64,000 nucleotides of DNA from Micropterix aruncella (GCA_944548615.1 OX155973.1:20329228-20393227); one strand, 5' to 3'; counted from the first letter of the stretch, positions 25,283 to 40,662 are shown. Notes: generated from the letters alone by a model not told the origin. Numbers and translations: made by a program.

Positions 25283-25667
25283 GGGATGTACTCAATCAGA
25301 CCTTTCATTCGTTACTATATATACATATTGACATTTGGGCATTTAGAAAACTACTTACTTGATATTTGAAAAGTTAATGATATTCGGGATGACATAAAGA
25401 TTCTAATAGTACCAAATAATTCTAAATTGCTTTGAGCGTTTAGAAGTCATGGTGGGCATTTATTGAAATTTGGACATTTGGACATTTATACAACTACTTC
25501 CTTTATATTTGGACAATTAAGGCATTCTATGATACTCGGGATGACATAACGATTCTAACTTCTAAATCGGTTCAAGCGTTTAGAAGTTATGGTGGAATAA
25601 AGAAATGAAAAACATACATGAATCCTGAACACATTACACTGCTCTTTTAATGGGCAGTCGTGTAAAA
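25283..25667 (-). repeat. dispersed repeat A, copy 4, with internal duplication
   Basis: The blocks ATTTGGACATTTA, GATGACATAA.GATTCTAA and TTTAGAAGTCATGGTGG occur twice (25325-25460 and 25470-25600), ending GGGCAGTCGTGTAAAAA. Non-coding. Confidence 0.65.
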
Positions 25668-25753
25668 AGGGTCATAAATCACGGCAGGGTTGCTTATTGC
25701 ATAAGTCTCATCATCAGAAGTTGTATATTATTGTACAATTAATCTTCTATTAT

Positions 25754-26553
25754 ATAAAATCGAAGACTATCGCGGTTGTTTGACATTATAAATAGGATAG
25801 AAAACGAATTTACCGCGTGAAATTTGTAGGACCCGACGTTTCGGTGACGTTGCAGCCGCCGTTGTCTAGGGTAGACTGAAGAGCTGTCAGTCCGTTGTTT
25901 TGCGGGTAGGCCGCAAACCGCTGCCACCACTGCGTAGGTTATAACGGTGGTGGGGGGCCGGGCTCGGAGCGCGGGAATTTTTAAAATCCGTCTTGCACAC
26001 AACACTCACTGTATCCTGTTTTACGTCTTTGCGTTCGGCGTTCGGCGGCGGGAACATTTTAAGAAGAGGGTTCCACGTAGAAGAGAGTTTGTAGCCGTCA
26101 TCTCTATTGAAGTTCGGAGTTCTTCTTATTTCAATGGCTTCCCGGATCATGCGAGGAAAGTAGAATTGTTCCTTCCTTCTACTTTCCTCGCATGATCCGG
26201 GAAGCCATTGAAATAAGAAGAACTCCGAACTTCAATAGAGATGACGGCTACAAACTCTCTTCTACGTGGAACCCTCTTCTTAAAATGTTCCCGCCGCCGA
26301 ACGCCGAACGCAAAGACGTAAAACAGGATACAGTGAGTGTTGTGTGCAAGACGGATTTTAAAAATTCCCGCGCTCCGAGCCCGGCCCCCCACCACCGTTA
26401 TAACCTACGCAGTGGTGGCAGCGGTTTGCGGCCTACCCGCAAAACAACGGACTGACAGCTCTTCAGTCTACCCTAGACAACGGCGGCTGCAACGTCACCG
26501 AAACGTCGGGTCCTACAAATTTCACGCGGTAAATTCGTTTTCTATCCTATTTA
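25754..26553. mobile_element. Penelope-like element, head-to-head 5'-truncated dimer with 14-bp TSD
   Basis: Two copies of one Penelope-like 3' region face away from each other. The outer inverted arms begin at ATTATAAATAGG (25785) and end at its reverse complement, meeting near 26170. Each arm encodes the same C-terminal segment: IREAIEIRRTPNFNRDDGYK, then LSSTWNPLLK, as in GIY-YIG endonuclease tails of Penelope-like elements, then a stop after TSGPTNFTR. A perfect TAATCTTCTATTAT duplication flanks it (25740-25753, 26554-26567). The left side carries about 31 extra bases (GACTATCGCGGTTGTTTGAC) beyond the inverted part. The reverse transcriptase is absent. Confidence 0.85.
26192..26530 (+). 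pseudogene. GIY-YIG-domain C-terminal fragment of a Penelope-like protein
   Basis: Frame of the right arm. The usual protein has an N-terminal reverse transcriptase and a C-terminal GIY-YIG nuclease that nicks the target. Only the last ~87-100 residues remain: the N-terminal Arg-Glu-rich helix (IREAIEIRR) and DDGYKLSSTWNPL motif, then a Pro/Arg-rich tail. The mirror-image frame is on the minus strand of the left arm (25887-26150). Neither is a functional gene. Confidence 0.72.
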
Positions 26554-26573
26554 TAATCTTCTATTATTACTTT

Positions 26574-26700
26574 CAATATGGCGACATTTGTGTTATAACA
26601 GTATGGCGGCTTACTGTTGTTGGTGCTCTAAACACGCATATTATATGAGACGAATTTTTAAATCGTAGCTTTTATTATTTTAATATTATTTACACAAGGA
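26574..26700 (+). repeat. dispersed repeat H, copy 1
   Basis: Matches 50510-50640: ATATGGCGAC, TATAACAGTATGGCGG, TGGTGCTCTAAACAC, TTTAAATC. Short and non-coding. Confidence 0.55.
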
Positions 26701-27088
26701 CGTCAAATTTTAATTTGGTATACAGTATTCAATATGTAATAATTACGCACTGATGTTCTGATAGACTAATTTATTTATTTATTTTATTCCTGGTAAATTC
26801 CAGTATATAACTAATTAAATTATGCATAATGAAATCGGGACTTGAGTCTAATACCGTTTATAATTTACACAATTTACACAAAATATGGATGATATTTTTT
26901 TTTATACACAATTAAAACCTTAATGAGAAACTACGCCTATTAAAATAATAGACAAATAATATTAATATAATATCAATATAATATAAATAAGATTAATAAA
27001 TACTAATTTCAATTAAAGTAATAAAATAACAATAATAATAAAAAAATATATATTTATATGTATTTCCATAAGGTTTCTATATATTATA
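26701..27088. other. unassigned AT-rich DNA
   Basis: No gene or repeat identity recognised. Confidence 0.35.
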
Positions 27089-27683
27089 CTAGCTGACCCA
27101 GCGAACTTCGTACCGCCTAACAGTCAATTAATGTCGTGTTACAGATTAGCTGAACTTAATTTATGATTTTATGAAAATAATACAAAGAATACAAAATAAA
27201 TATTGAGTTCACTACTTTTTTAAGATAATAACACAAAAAGAAATATAAAAGTACAAAAATTAAATATATCAAATGCATGTCAGCAAGACATGATTGAATT
27301 AAACTATTTATATATTGTGCAGCATGGGATGCACTCGGTTTAATTCTCTTCATTAAAGCACCTTGCGATATACGATTTTTTGTTTTTTTATCAGGCTCAA
27401 GAACAAATAAAGCGGATGATTTGCCGACAAATGAACATGCCACGTACAACTGACCATGAGAAAAACACGAATTTACATTTTGTATGGGAAAATGATTTTC
27501 TTTTATTTTAATTTTTCGTCAATATTCGAACTTTTGTTATTAATAGTTATTCTTCTATTCGGGACGGAGACAAATACTATAAATCAAAAACCATGAAAAT
27601 CGGTCCAGCCGTTCTCGAGTAATAAGTGTTCGAACAAACCCAACTTTGTTTTATATATAGGTATATATATATATATATATAGA
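27089..27683 (-). mobile_element. Helitron, internally deleted, retaining helicase C-terminus
   Basis: On the minus strand it starts TCTATATATATA at 27683. A typical lepidopteran Helitron 5' region follows (CAAAGTTGGGTTTGTTCGAA, GAACGGCTGGACCGATTTTC). It then retains a coding remnant, FSHGQLYVACSFVGKSSALF, then VLEPDKKTKNRIS, the final conserved motif of the Rep-helicase protein. It ends CTAG at 27092-27089. Flanks are A and T. At 595 bp against several kb for an autonomous copy, it is a deletion derivative of an autonomous Helitron. Confidence 0.88.
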
Positions 27684-29119
27684 TAATTCAGTATAGATGG
27701 CATTCTATCTTTTCGTATTATTTCTGCGATGTAATCAGCCTATTAAAAATGCGATAATAATTATTGGTTAAATTATTAAGTTTTTATTCAAAAAACATAA
27801 AACTTCATCATACAAAAAACAGAAAACCACCGATTAAGTCTATAAAGCATTTTCTGTAAAAAATACTAAAACTTCAAATTGATTGATTCAATTAATTTCG
27901 CCTTGAGTTTCCGTCCAAGCTTGTCGTTAGGTAGGTAACTCCGACTTTATTACGATCACGCGTCAGTTCTGATCCAAATGAGAATGTTGTTTGTTCCAGA
28001 GTCCGAAGTGGAAACGGTGGTCAAATACCTCAGGTACAGGCGAGGAGTAAGGCCACGGGCGAACGGTCCCCGACATTGCGCAGTGGTCCGCGAAGTATCG
28101 CGCCAAAAATAGCCGGGACAGCTCTCAAAGTCAACTCACCTCAAGGCAATCCACAAGGGCGCTCGCCCCGAGGGCTCTTCAAGTCGCGCTCAAGAACCTA
28201 CAATAACTTTGTTTGAAGTGACGACGTCAGGTGATTTGAGCAGGAAGGTGTTCAAAGTACAAGTATACTTTGATCCCTGTGTACTCTCACCGATACTTTG
28301 AATTATTTTCTAAGCAAATAATGTCCTAATTTTTATATGAGTAGTAATAGTTTACAAAATATTTTTTTTAACGAAAAAATCCAGTTCCTACGAACTAAGT
28401 CAGAACAATCAGCTGTTATATTATTATTTACAACGACAAAAGAGCTATAGATTGATATCGAAACAAGGTTCAATGTTTTTTCTCTGAAAATTTGAAAATG
28501 GTCCTATGCAACATACATTTAGTTACAGTATTAGTTATACAATACCCAACAGATTAAGCTTTATGAATTAGCTCAATGAAAGTTTTAAATATGTTGAAAA
28601 TCGAAAGAAAAATCAGTTATAAGGTTAAGTAAATAAAGTACGTTAAGTTATCTAAGGGATATAATCATGTTAACTTACTGCCATTATTTACAATCTGAAT
28701 CTAAATTGATACTGACAGCTATAGAAAATAAAATATATTTCGCGGTGTTGCTTGATAATTTAATTCTAACATTAGTAGTTGATCGATTGTTATTTTGTAG
28801 TCGCTATATATGAGTTATACAGGGTGACCAAAACTCATTTCCAGGGGTAACTCTGTACGTAATACTAAAGTAGTTCTTTTTAAAGCACCTAGAACTTTAT
28901 CGATTCAGGACTTTATTACTTCAGTTAACCTTTAAAATAATGTCGTTCTATCGTGAACATCCCTTTTCAATGGTTGATCTACCAGTGACGCCGCGTAACG
29001 TAAAATATTCCAAATAAAAAGCCAGACTAATTCAGACCTGCAGAACGTGTACAACCATCTACAACTATTTGTGTGAAACACAGGGATCCAAACAAGCCTT
29101 TTTAGCCAATGGCTAAAAA
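27684..29119. other. mostly unassigned; GC-richer island at 27920-28260
   Basis: 27984-28110 has an acceptor-like TTTGTTCCAG followed by an open frame (SEVETVVKYLRYRRGVRPRA, ending REVSRQK before a stop). No family is recognised, and no upstream exon is seen. 28815-28850 holds ACAGGGTGACCAAAACT-type sequence common in transposon ends. No gene is called. Confidence 0.35.
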
Positions 29120-29134
29120 ATAGACAACATTTTA

Positions 29135-29535
29135 ACAAAAAAAACTCCAAAATTGTTTCTAAGTGCAGCAGCCATGCCATAGTAATACTCAGAACGGGCT
29201 ATCATAATTAAATGCGTATACAAAATTTTGTGTTTGTGCTATTGACCGTTGAGGAGTTACCTCGTTGGAAGCCAATCCTGGGCACGGCAGTCCTGTCTTG
29301 TTGAAACTTAGAACGGGAATGCATATTCAAAGTTTTGTGTCTATGCTGTTGACCGTTGACGAGTCTTTTCGTCGGGAGCCAACCCTGGGTGCAGCAGCTA
29401 TGTCTTATTGAAACTTAGAACGGTCTATCATAATTGAATGAGTATACAAAATTTCGTGGCTATGCTATTGACCATTGAGGAGTCCCCTCGTCGGGAGCCA
29501 ACCCAGGATGTAGAATCAGGTTATGCTTACCATAA
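29135..29535 (+). repeat. foldback-like element B, isolated left arm
   Basis: Three tandem monomers start at about 29191, 29310 and 29417. Each contains the ATGCGTATACAAAATTT block, GTTGACCGTTGAGGAGT, and CGTCGGGAGCCAACCCTGGG. An arm-end block (GTAGAATCAGGTTATGCTTA) follows. The sequence stops shortly after, so core and right arm are missing. Compare 47605-50440. Confidence 0.75.
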
Positions 29536-29650
29536 AAAAATCTTCTTACAAGAGATCTTATTACAGCTTACTCTCACTTAGCTTTATAGTCGTAGCTCTC
29601 ACTACTATGCTCTTATTACTTTTACTACACAATTTTGTAGCTCGCTTTGA

Positions 29651-29995
29651 GTTTTTACACGACTGCCTAACAAAAAAGGACTGTAATGTATTCAGGGTAT
29701 GTATGTTTTCCGTTTCTTTATTCCACCATAACTTCTAAACGCTCAAACCGATTTACAAGTATGTGATGTTGTTAGAATCGTTATGTCATTGCAAGTTTCA
29801 TAGGGTACTTACTTTAACTATGCAAATATTGAGTGCCTAAGTAGTTGTCTAAATGTCCAAATCCCTAAATGTCAATAAATTAATGTAAATATATTCAGTT
29901 TTATGTGAAATGAAAGGTATGATTAAGTACATTCCGTAAATATACATGTATCTATCTAGATGAACACATAAATCATAAATATTTCATATAAACAC
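29651..29995 (+). repeat. dispersed repeat A, copy 5
   Basis: Starts TTTTTACACGACTGCCTAAC and runs through ATTCCACCATAACTTCTAAA, GTTATGTCATTGCAAG, and a CTAAATGTC-rich block, the reverse of copies 1-4. Open frame 29523-29738 overlapping its start is not credible. Confidence 0.65.
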
Positions 29996-30531
29996 CGTAA
30001 TAAAAAATAATTATAAATACATTAGTTCACTTATTATTATTATATTTACTATTTACTTGTTTTATTATTGTATTTAAGGGTCCGCCCCAAGTAGACCCGA
30101 AAAACATAAATTCAATTATATAACTTTAAATTGTATGTGGATAGGTTTATAAAGGTCTAAAGTACATTCTGATTAAAGTCTCATTTTGTATAACTCCTGA
30201 TTACTACTATAGAAATTACATGTTGACAATCAATGAAAAAGTTGCTCTGATCAAATTCTCCCATATTTAAAACATTTGACGACAAACGTAACCTATTCAA
30301 TCATAAGCCAAAACGTCGAAGAACATTTTACAAGTGTTTCGTTAAAATTCAACACAATGAAAGTATTAGAATTTTTCAATGATACATTTTTTTGCAAAAT
30401 ATATTGCAGAATTTCACTGGAAAATAATGAAGCCTGAAAAATATTTTACTCTTTTAGAGGGTTCATTAACTTAATGACATGGAAATGGACACCAATATTT
30501 ATTACCAGAAATGACAAAAAATTCAAGCGGT
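29996..30531. other. unassigned AT-rich DNA
   Basis: No gene or repeat identity recognised. Confidence 0.35.
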
Positions 30532-30595
30532 AAATTCGTTTTTATCTTATTTATAATATCAAACAATCGCGATAGTCTTCGATTTGACATCTGAG
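30532..30595 (+). mobile_element. Penelope-like element 3' terminal fragment
   Basis: AAGCGGTAAATTCGTTTTTA, TTATTTATAATATCAAACAA, TCGCGATAGTCTTCGATTT: the complete 3' terminus including the extension that is present on only one side of the inverted dimers. Strongly 5'-truncated. Confidence 0.7.
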
Positions 30596-32238
<1,643 letters not shown>

Positions 32239-32305
32239 TATTTATATATATAGTTGTTATATTTGATAAGGTTTGTAAAGAAATCCGTTTATGGGATGAT
32301 GTTTT

Positions 32306-33674
<1,369 letters not shown>

Positions 33675-33689
33675 ATAAAGCATATAAAA

Positions 33690-33860
33690 ATGGATGTTGG
33701 TACTTGGTAGTATATATGTCTGTCTGAGCGACTTCGATAACGTTTGCCCGATCACCATGAAAGTTGTCACATATATGTAATTTTCATGGAGAAGGTTTAT
33801 ATGATATCTGCTTTGTTGTAACGTACCACTAGATGGCGCTGCAACACATCAACTTCTATA
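33690..33860. repeat. short dispersed repeat I, copy 1
   Basis: Shares CCCGATCACCATGAAAGTTG, GTTGTAACGTACCACTAGATG, GCGCTGCAACACA with 34700-34990 (CGATCGCCATGAAATTTGGT, CCACTAGGTGGCCCTACAGC). Non-coding. Confidence 0.55.
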
Positions 33861-33869
33861 GAGTGCGCC

Positions 33870-34500
<631 letters not shown>

Positions 34501-34699
34501 AATGCTTCTTTTTCCCTTTTTAATTTTTTCTTTAAAAAAAGGTTACAACATATTTTTTTTTAAAATAGGCGCTTTATATTATTTGCTAATTTGAAATGTA
34601 TTAATGGCTATATTTATGTTAATTTATCAAATGTTTTTTTAATATAATGAATATGCTGTATACATTTAGCTAATAAAAAATAAAATAAATAAAATAGCA

Positions 34700-34995
34700 C
34701 TCACCCAATCGACATGCAAATGGTATACATAGACATTTTGCCAGCATAGTATTTTCGCGCTATTAACTTTATTGTAACTCGCCACCAGAAGGAGCTGCAA
34801 AACTTTTATACCGCTTAACCGATCGCCATGAAATTTGGTATACATAGACATTTGAGCACGGAGAATATTTTTGCGCTATTCACTTTATTGTAACTTGCCA
34901 CTAGGTGGCCCTACAGCACACCAACTTATATACCGTTCAACTGATCGCCATGAAAATTGGTATACATAGGTATGTGAGCCCGGATATAACACGGG
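34700..34995. repeat. short dispersed repeat I, copies 2-3
   Basis: Two head-to-tail partial units with GTATACATAGACATTT, TTGTAACT.GCCAC and GATCGCCATGAAA at 34720-34860 and 34865-34980. It ends with AACACGGGCAACACC, a phrase common at ends of lepidopteran repeats. Confidence 0.55.
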
Positions 34996-35706
34996 CAACA
35001 CCTGGTAATACCATTAGTATAATTTTATTTATTTTTATTTTATTTTATTTTATTCTGGAACCAAACAGAACTACATACAGTGCAATAAAAACCTATTTAA
35101 AAGTGACAAAAATCCATTAATGTGATTCCGAATATAAAGTATACAAAATGAACGCAATATAATTTTATATTGTTTCCGCTTGAGAATCTGGGGGGAATCA
35201 GGATGGGAAGTGAGGTGAAAGGAAGAGACAAAATAGATAAAAATATATTATGTATGTATATAAATATATTTATATTTAATTTTAGGTATGATATATAGGT
35301 ATTATAAGGAATATACTTGAGATAAAATTATGTCCTTGAACTAAATTAAATGAAATATAATATGTAGGTATAAATGTTTTGTGATATAATTTGTGTATAA
35401 AATTAATATTATATAGATAAAAAGAATCTAAGAATCCTAAGAATATCTAAAGAATAATAGGAATCTTTAGAATATCAAAATATCCAGATTAGATTATAAT
35501 GCCCATTTCTTTTTAAAATACCTCTGTTTGTGCTTTCCCTCTTTTGCAAGCCGCGGTCGAAGCAGCCTTTTAAAATTCGATCAAATTTTTTGCCTTTTTC
35601 ATGTCATCAGGAAGTGCATTGAAAATCTTCGAAATCTTCGAAAATCGGGACAATGAATGTATAGGAGCGTCGACCAAAAGTAGTATTCATCATATTACTA
35701 TCGTCA
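34996..35706. other. unassigned AT-rich DNA
   Basis: AT-rich with imperfect short repeats (AAGAATCTAAGAATCCTAAG near 35420). 35510-35690 may be LINE debris but I cannot place it. No gene called. Confidence 0.35.
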
Positions 35707-36045
35707 GCAAAAAGGGAGTGTAATGTGCTTAGGGTATGTATGTTTTGCGTTTCTTTATTCCACCATAACTTCTAAACGCTTGAACCGATTTAGATGTGTG
35801 TAATATTGTTAGAATCATTATGTCTTCCCAAGTGTCATAGCGTACTTTAGCTGTCAAGTAAGTAGTTGTATAACTATCAAGTAAATAGTTGTCTAAATGC
35901 CCAAATGTCCAAACGTTACTAAATTAAAATAAATATATCGTGTTTAATGTCAAATGAAAGGTCTGATTGACTACATTCCGGAAATATACAAGTATCTGTA
36001 TAGATAAATACATAAACCACGAATATTTCATAAAAAACTAATAAA
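35707..36045 (+). repeat. dispersed repeat A, copy 6
   Basis: GGGAGTGTAATGTGCTTAGG, then TTTATTCCACCATAACTTCT, AACGCTTGAACCGATTTAGA, and the CTAAATGCCCAAATGTCC block, as in copy 5. Non-coding. Confidence 0.65.
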
Positions 36046-36177
36046 AAATTTAATACCGCAATAGTTCACTTTCTGTAACGGCAATCGTGTTTTTATTCTT
36101 TTTAATACTTTCATTTATTTATATAGTGTTAGACTTAATTCGGAACGTGTTAGACTTAAAATCTCCCAAAAATGTCT

Positions 36178-36662
36178 ACCATTCCCTTGCAAATAGTCTA
36201 ATTTTATACGGTATTCTAGGTTGGGGAGGGTCTACACGTATTGTTCTAAATCCGCTTATGACAGCGCAGAAGGCGCATCTTCGGGTTATTGCCAAGACGC
36301 CCCGAAGGTACCCCTCAAACGACTTGTTTTCAGAGCTGAAGATATCAGACATCAGGCAGGTATATGCAAAAACAGTCTTTCTCAACTACCTGAAAAGTAT
36401 AGATACTCACGTTAAACCTGAGCATAACATTTCAACGAGGAGCGCCACAACCTGTAAACACATTGTACAGAAAACCCGAACATCCTTCGCCCAAAGACAC
36501 TTTGAGTGAGTGAGTTATAGGGCCCAAAATTTATAACAATCTAAAAGAATCTATAAAATGCCAACAATCTAAGTCAATCCAATTAGAATTTAAAATTACA
36601 CAACATTTACTTCAACTTGGTAGAAATGAGGTGGAAAAGGCAATAAGTCATATTGTAAAGTA
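36178..36662 (+). mobile_element. LINE family X fragment, 5'-truncated
   Basis: Frame encodes LILYGILGWGGSTRIVLNPL, then AKTPRRYPSNDLFSELKISD, RTSFAQRHFE, the region downstream of the reverse-transcriptase catalytic core. A small frameshift in GAGTGAGTGAG near 36505 moves the frame, after which KIYNNLKESIKCQQSKSIQL continues to a stop near 36662. Same family as 7799-9400 and 48952-49883. Inactive. Confidence 0.7.
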
Positions 36663-36771
36663 AAGGTCTGCATTATTATTATTGTCATATATTGCACTAC
36701 ACTTTATATTTTAACACTATTTATTTATTTGTTCTACAAAATTCATATTACGATATTTTATATTAATATTT

Positions 36772-37465
36772 ATTTTGAATAAGCTGGAGCGTCTGCAAAA
36801 TATCTTACTCGGGTATGTTTTTAATTTGCGAAAGTTCGACCACGTTAGCTGCTTTCGTGAGCAACTTCATTGGCTTCCTATTCGCAATCGAAGAAATTTT
36901 CATACGTTGTCGCTACTCTACAACATACTCAATAACCCCACTTCACCCTCCTATCTAAAGTAGAATTTCCACCCTTTGGGAGGCCATGGTCTTCCACTTC
37001 GATCAAGCCGGGATAACACACTCGCTATTCCGATACATCATTCTTCTGTTTACACGCACTCTTTTACAGTCCATTCTGCTCGTTTATGGAATCAGCTCCC
37101 TCACTCTATCAGGCATGCACCTTCGCTGCATACTTTCAAAAAATTGTTGAAGAAACATCTATTTTTACACAGCCACTAACCAAATACCTCACCTTGTCCT
37201 CTCCTTTATCCTTCCCTGGGCAACCTTAGCATAAGTTACAGACATGTATCTGTATAAGTTTATTTTAAATTTAACTATACTACTTCTTTGTGTATTGTAC
37301 GGTGAAAATTAGGAATTATTTTATCAAATGGTTGACTGTAAGATATCGCTATAGCGATAAGTCCGCCATTTGTGCATAAATTGTCTTTTTTATAAAACCA
37401 GCGTAATATTCATTATGTTTTTATAGCACAATAAAGATATTCTATTCTATTCTATTCTATTCTAT
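36772..37465 (+). mobile_element. CR1/L2-like LINE 3' end, copy 2
   Basis: Encodes NKLERLQNILLGYVFNLRKF, DHVSCFREQLHWLPIRNRRN, a stop at 36961, then HSSVYTHSFTVHSARLWNQL and THF-type KKLLKKHLFLHSH, stopping at 37179. This is the C-terminal end of a LINE reverse-transcriptase protein. The 3' UTR has stem TATCGC/GCGATA with loop TATA (37344-37359), AAGTCCGCC, AATAAAGA, and an (ATTCT)n tail at 37439-37464. Upstream catalytic domains are absent. Confidence 0.78.
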
Positions 37466-37559
37466 TTCCATGACCATGCTATATCAATATTTTTAAATAT
37501 AATTATAAGTTTAATTTTGAATTCGCTTATCTATTTTATATTTTATCATATTTTGTATG

Positions 37560-37715
37560 TTTCGTTTTAACACTATGTGCACATGAATAAATCTTTGCCA
37601 TACATAGAGTCTTCCTTGGTACGGGCTATGGCCTAGTTAGGCAGATTCTGCAACTAATACAAATGTAAATGTATGTTTTTGAATGAATAAAATTGTTATT
37701 ATTATTATTATTATA
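37560..37715 (+). mobile_element. LINE 3' UTR tail fragment
   Basis: GGTACGGGCTATGGCCTAGT, TAGGCAGATTCTGCAACTAA, then AATGAATAAAATTG and a (TTA)n run. Only the 3' terminus remains. Confidence 0.5.
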
Positions 37716-39990
37716 GTTTCTTGAGATACATTATTTTCTTATTATACTTAGTATATAACAGTGTGGCTTTTAGATATAAGTAGTTGCTGATAAAAGATAT
37801 TACATTCCCTTAAAAAAATCTTTCCAAAAAAAACGATATCGCTTTCGCATCGGTTTTTTTTTTCTCTTTATTTAAAAAAACAACAGATTTACATCAGTCT
37901 TACGTACTAGAGATAATATTGCATTAAGTTATTTGATATAAATTTAAAAACGTTTTCTACTTATTGATAATTTACCTATTTTGTTATACTATTCTAATAA
38001 CTTAAATATTTTATTTTAATTTCCGTTAGGTGTTTTTTTTTAGTCCGTTATTTTTGCAGAGGCGAGTTGCTTGAATTGTGATTTACTTAGAAGCATACCA
38101 TCAAAGCAATTCACGATTTTCACATATGAGTGCATTATACGGGGCACTTTTATACGGGGAATCTTTTAATGTGCTTATTACAGACAACTGACTCGGTCAA
38201 CAGCAGAAACATTAGAGCTATAGTAGTGCTAGGATAGCAGAAAACAACTGAAACATGTCAACATAAAATCCAGCAGTAGAGCAGCAATTGTATCCCAGGA
38301 AGAAAAAAGAAGAAGAACAACAACCGTTTCTTTAATACATTTATTAATGAGCCCGTGGAAAAATTATAAATCAGCGATGTCGCAACAAAGTATGTGGACA
38401 GTTGAATAACTTGAATAAACACAAAATCATTACGAAATGAATTCCTAATCTATTTGAGCAATGTGGAAGTGATTTTAGATGAGGCACATGAACAGCGCGG
38501 AACGCACGATCAAAGAATTAAGTCCGCATTTCTTTACTACCGTGTGATTTGGTACTATGTATTATAGTAGTCCAAGAGCTATGTGCAAGTACCATTACAT
38601 TAGTTTCAATAATGCTAGCAATAGTCACGCATCCCACGATATGATAATCCAAGCATTCGTAGAGAAAGTACTTTGCTTAGTATTCCTTAAATATTTTTTT
38701 TATTTTATAGATAAACCAGTTAATAAGAATTCCAACAACTTGGTAGATTCAACTCAAACTTAAACGGCTTAACTTCAGTTTCATAACTAATCACGAATTA
38801 CACACTTTGAATATGTTCGTTTGCTGTGACGTACAGCGCGGAGCTATGGGGGCGTGCAGCCGACTAGCAGAGAGCCGTCATTATGCAGAAGACTGCCGTC
38901 CGCACAATAGTGCGTGTGCCGCTTGATACACTTGCAAGGCCTCTTGTCGGACTTTTGTATGGTATCTCGAAAACTATTCATTTAGTTATGATCTCGCATA
39001 GCCTTTAACCAATGTGATTAGGCAAGCTATATATAGGAATAAACTTGATCAAAATCAGTCTAGTGATTTGAAAAGTTATTAATATCTGGGAGTGTCAACA
39101 CAACGGGCGATTCCGCCACAGTAGTTCTAACGACATCTGGTTTTTATCCCAGTATACAGAATGTAGCTTATCTTAAAACAAAGTCGAAATTGAAGCGAGT
39201 GACGTCACGGTACACATATTTTCCGAAGGGCTCGCATATGGCCGCTGGTCCTCCGATGCAGATATTCAAACGTTCAAGAAAGTTGATAACCTCCACCTCT
39301 CGCACCCTATCCCAGCAACGCATCTCTCGAACCCTATCCCCGCAACGCCTTGTCACTCGAGTGTGCGCCTTCTGTTCCAACTCCGTATACTGTGTCGTTA
39401 TTAACACACAGTTACATTTTATTGTAAGGATGAAACTTTTGTTTTGATTAACTGCTTGTACTTTTACTTAAATGCGCCATTAAGTCTTCCAAAAGCCCCA
39501 AACCGAGATGGATTCACCGCTATACATCACCTTTTATCCATTCGATATTGCGCACAATGGTTCACAGCCACCAATGCTCCGTTTCAGTCTTCTTTGCACA
39601 ATAAAAGACAAAGGGCTTGTCGTCAAAGACGCAATTATGTTAATAACAGAGGGCCATCCCTCCTTCAGGACGAACACTCTACATACAATGAGAACATTTT
39701 ATCATCCTTTTTGTCTAAAATATATCAACATTCTATATTTTTTAGATGAACAGAATACTTTGCATAATGTGATTAATTCTACGAGGGGTATAGGGAAAAA
39801 AACTTCGTTGAAAACCATTTTTTTTCTTACCTAAAAACTTTCGAAAGAAAAAGGAAGTAGACATTTAGCCGAAGGCTTGAAATTTGATAGAAAAACAGTT
39901 GAAATCAACCCCAAAAGAAATCGAAATCAGAAATCACTGAAAAAAACACGAATAAAATACTTTCTATTGCATCTGAAAATTAGATCACGA
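37716..39990. other. mostly unassigned; two featureless frames
   Basis: About 2.3 kb. 38810-39000 is GC-richer and unmatched elsewhere. 39180-39410 carries CTCTCGCACCCTATCCC and a related CTCGAACCCTATCCC unit side by side. 39444-39749 and 39508-39834 are overlapping 101- and 108-codon plus frames with no recognisable domain or codon signal. No gene is called. Confidence 0.35.
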
Positions 39991-39994
39991 AAAT

Positions 39995-40360
39995 GTAATT
40001 TAAAAAAATCGGTTGGATCACTCCAAGACTTTCCCGGGAAGTAAACAAGGCCCTCCTTACTCGCCCCACTTTCGTATTTCTAAGATTTTTGTAGTCTTTT
40101 AGTAGTATTTTCGTAGTATTTTCGTACTTTCGAATTTCAAGTCTTTAAGTCCATTATTTCGAGCGCCCCCATTGGATTTCGACCACAATATTTTCACCTC
40201 TTGCCATGACTAAATGATGCTTGCATTCCAAATTTCAGCTCAATCAGATGAAGCATTTAGGCGCTATCGTTGAGAAATACACACAGACACACATTATCAA
40301 CGACTTTCGACGTACAGTATCAACGATATTTATCAACGACTTTCCTGACTAGGTGTTATA
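39995..40360 (+). repeat. dispersed repeat E, copy 3
   Basis: AATCGGTTGGATCACTCCAA, GACTTTCCCGGGAAGTAAAC, then TTTCAGCTCAATCAGATGAA and GGCGCTATCGTTGAGAAATA, CACACAGACACACA. Non-coding. Confidence 0.62.
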
Positions 40361-40662
40361 GTATTTAAAGAAGAAAAAAAAAAAACTTAACGCTATCCAA
40401 GCCAATAAATTAAAACCATAAACTAAAATTTAAATTTAATTAAGATTAATGGAAATATCTAATAAAGATTGATGTAATATTTATCAATATCTTAAATATC
40501 TAAATAACATAAAAACATTTAAAAGAAACATTTAAAATAATCCAAAGAATATTCATCAATATCGAAAATTTCGAAATAAGGATATTATTATTATTACTTA
40601 CTATTATTGGTATTAATTAAATAAAACATTAAACTAAAATTTTAATTAAATTATTGCTATTA

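Noticed and set aside
25739..26648. Several 82-103 residue frames on both strands
   Set aside because: Mirror images and antisense shadows of the two Penelope-like arms; only the GIY-YIG-type frame has family resemblance.
39444..39834. Overlapping 101- and 108-codon frames as a gene
   Set aside because: No domain, no splice context, overlapping frames on the same strand; too weak for a call.
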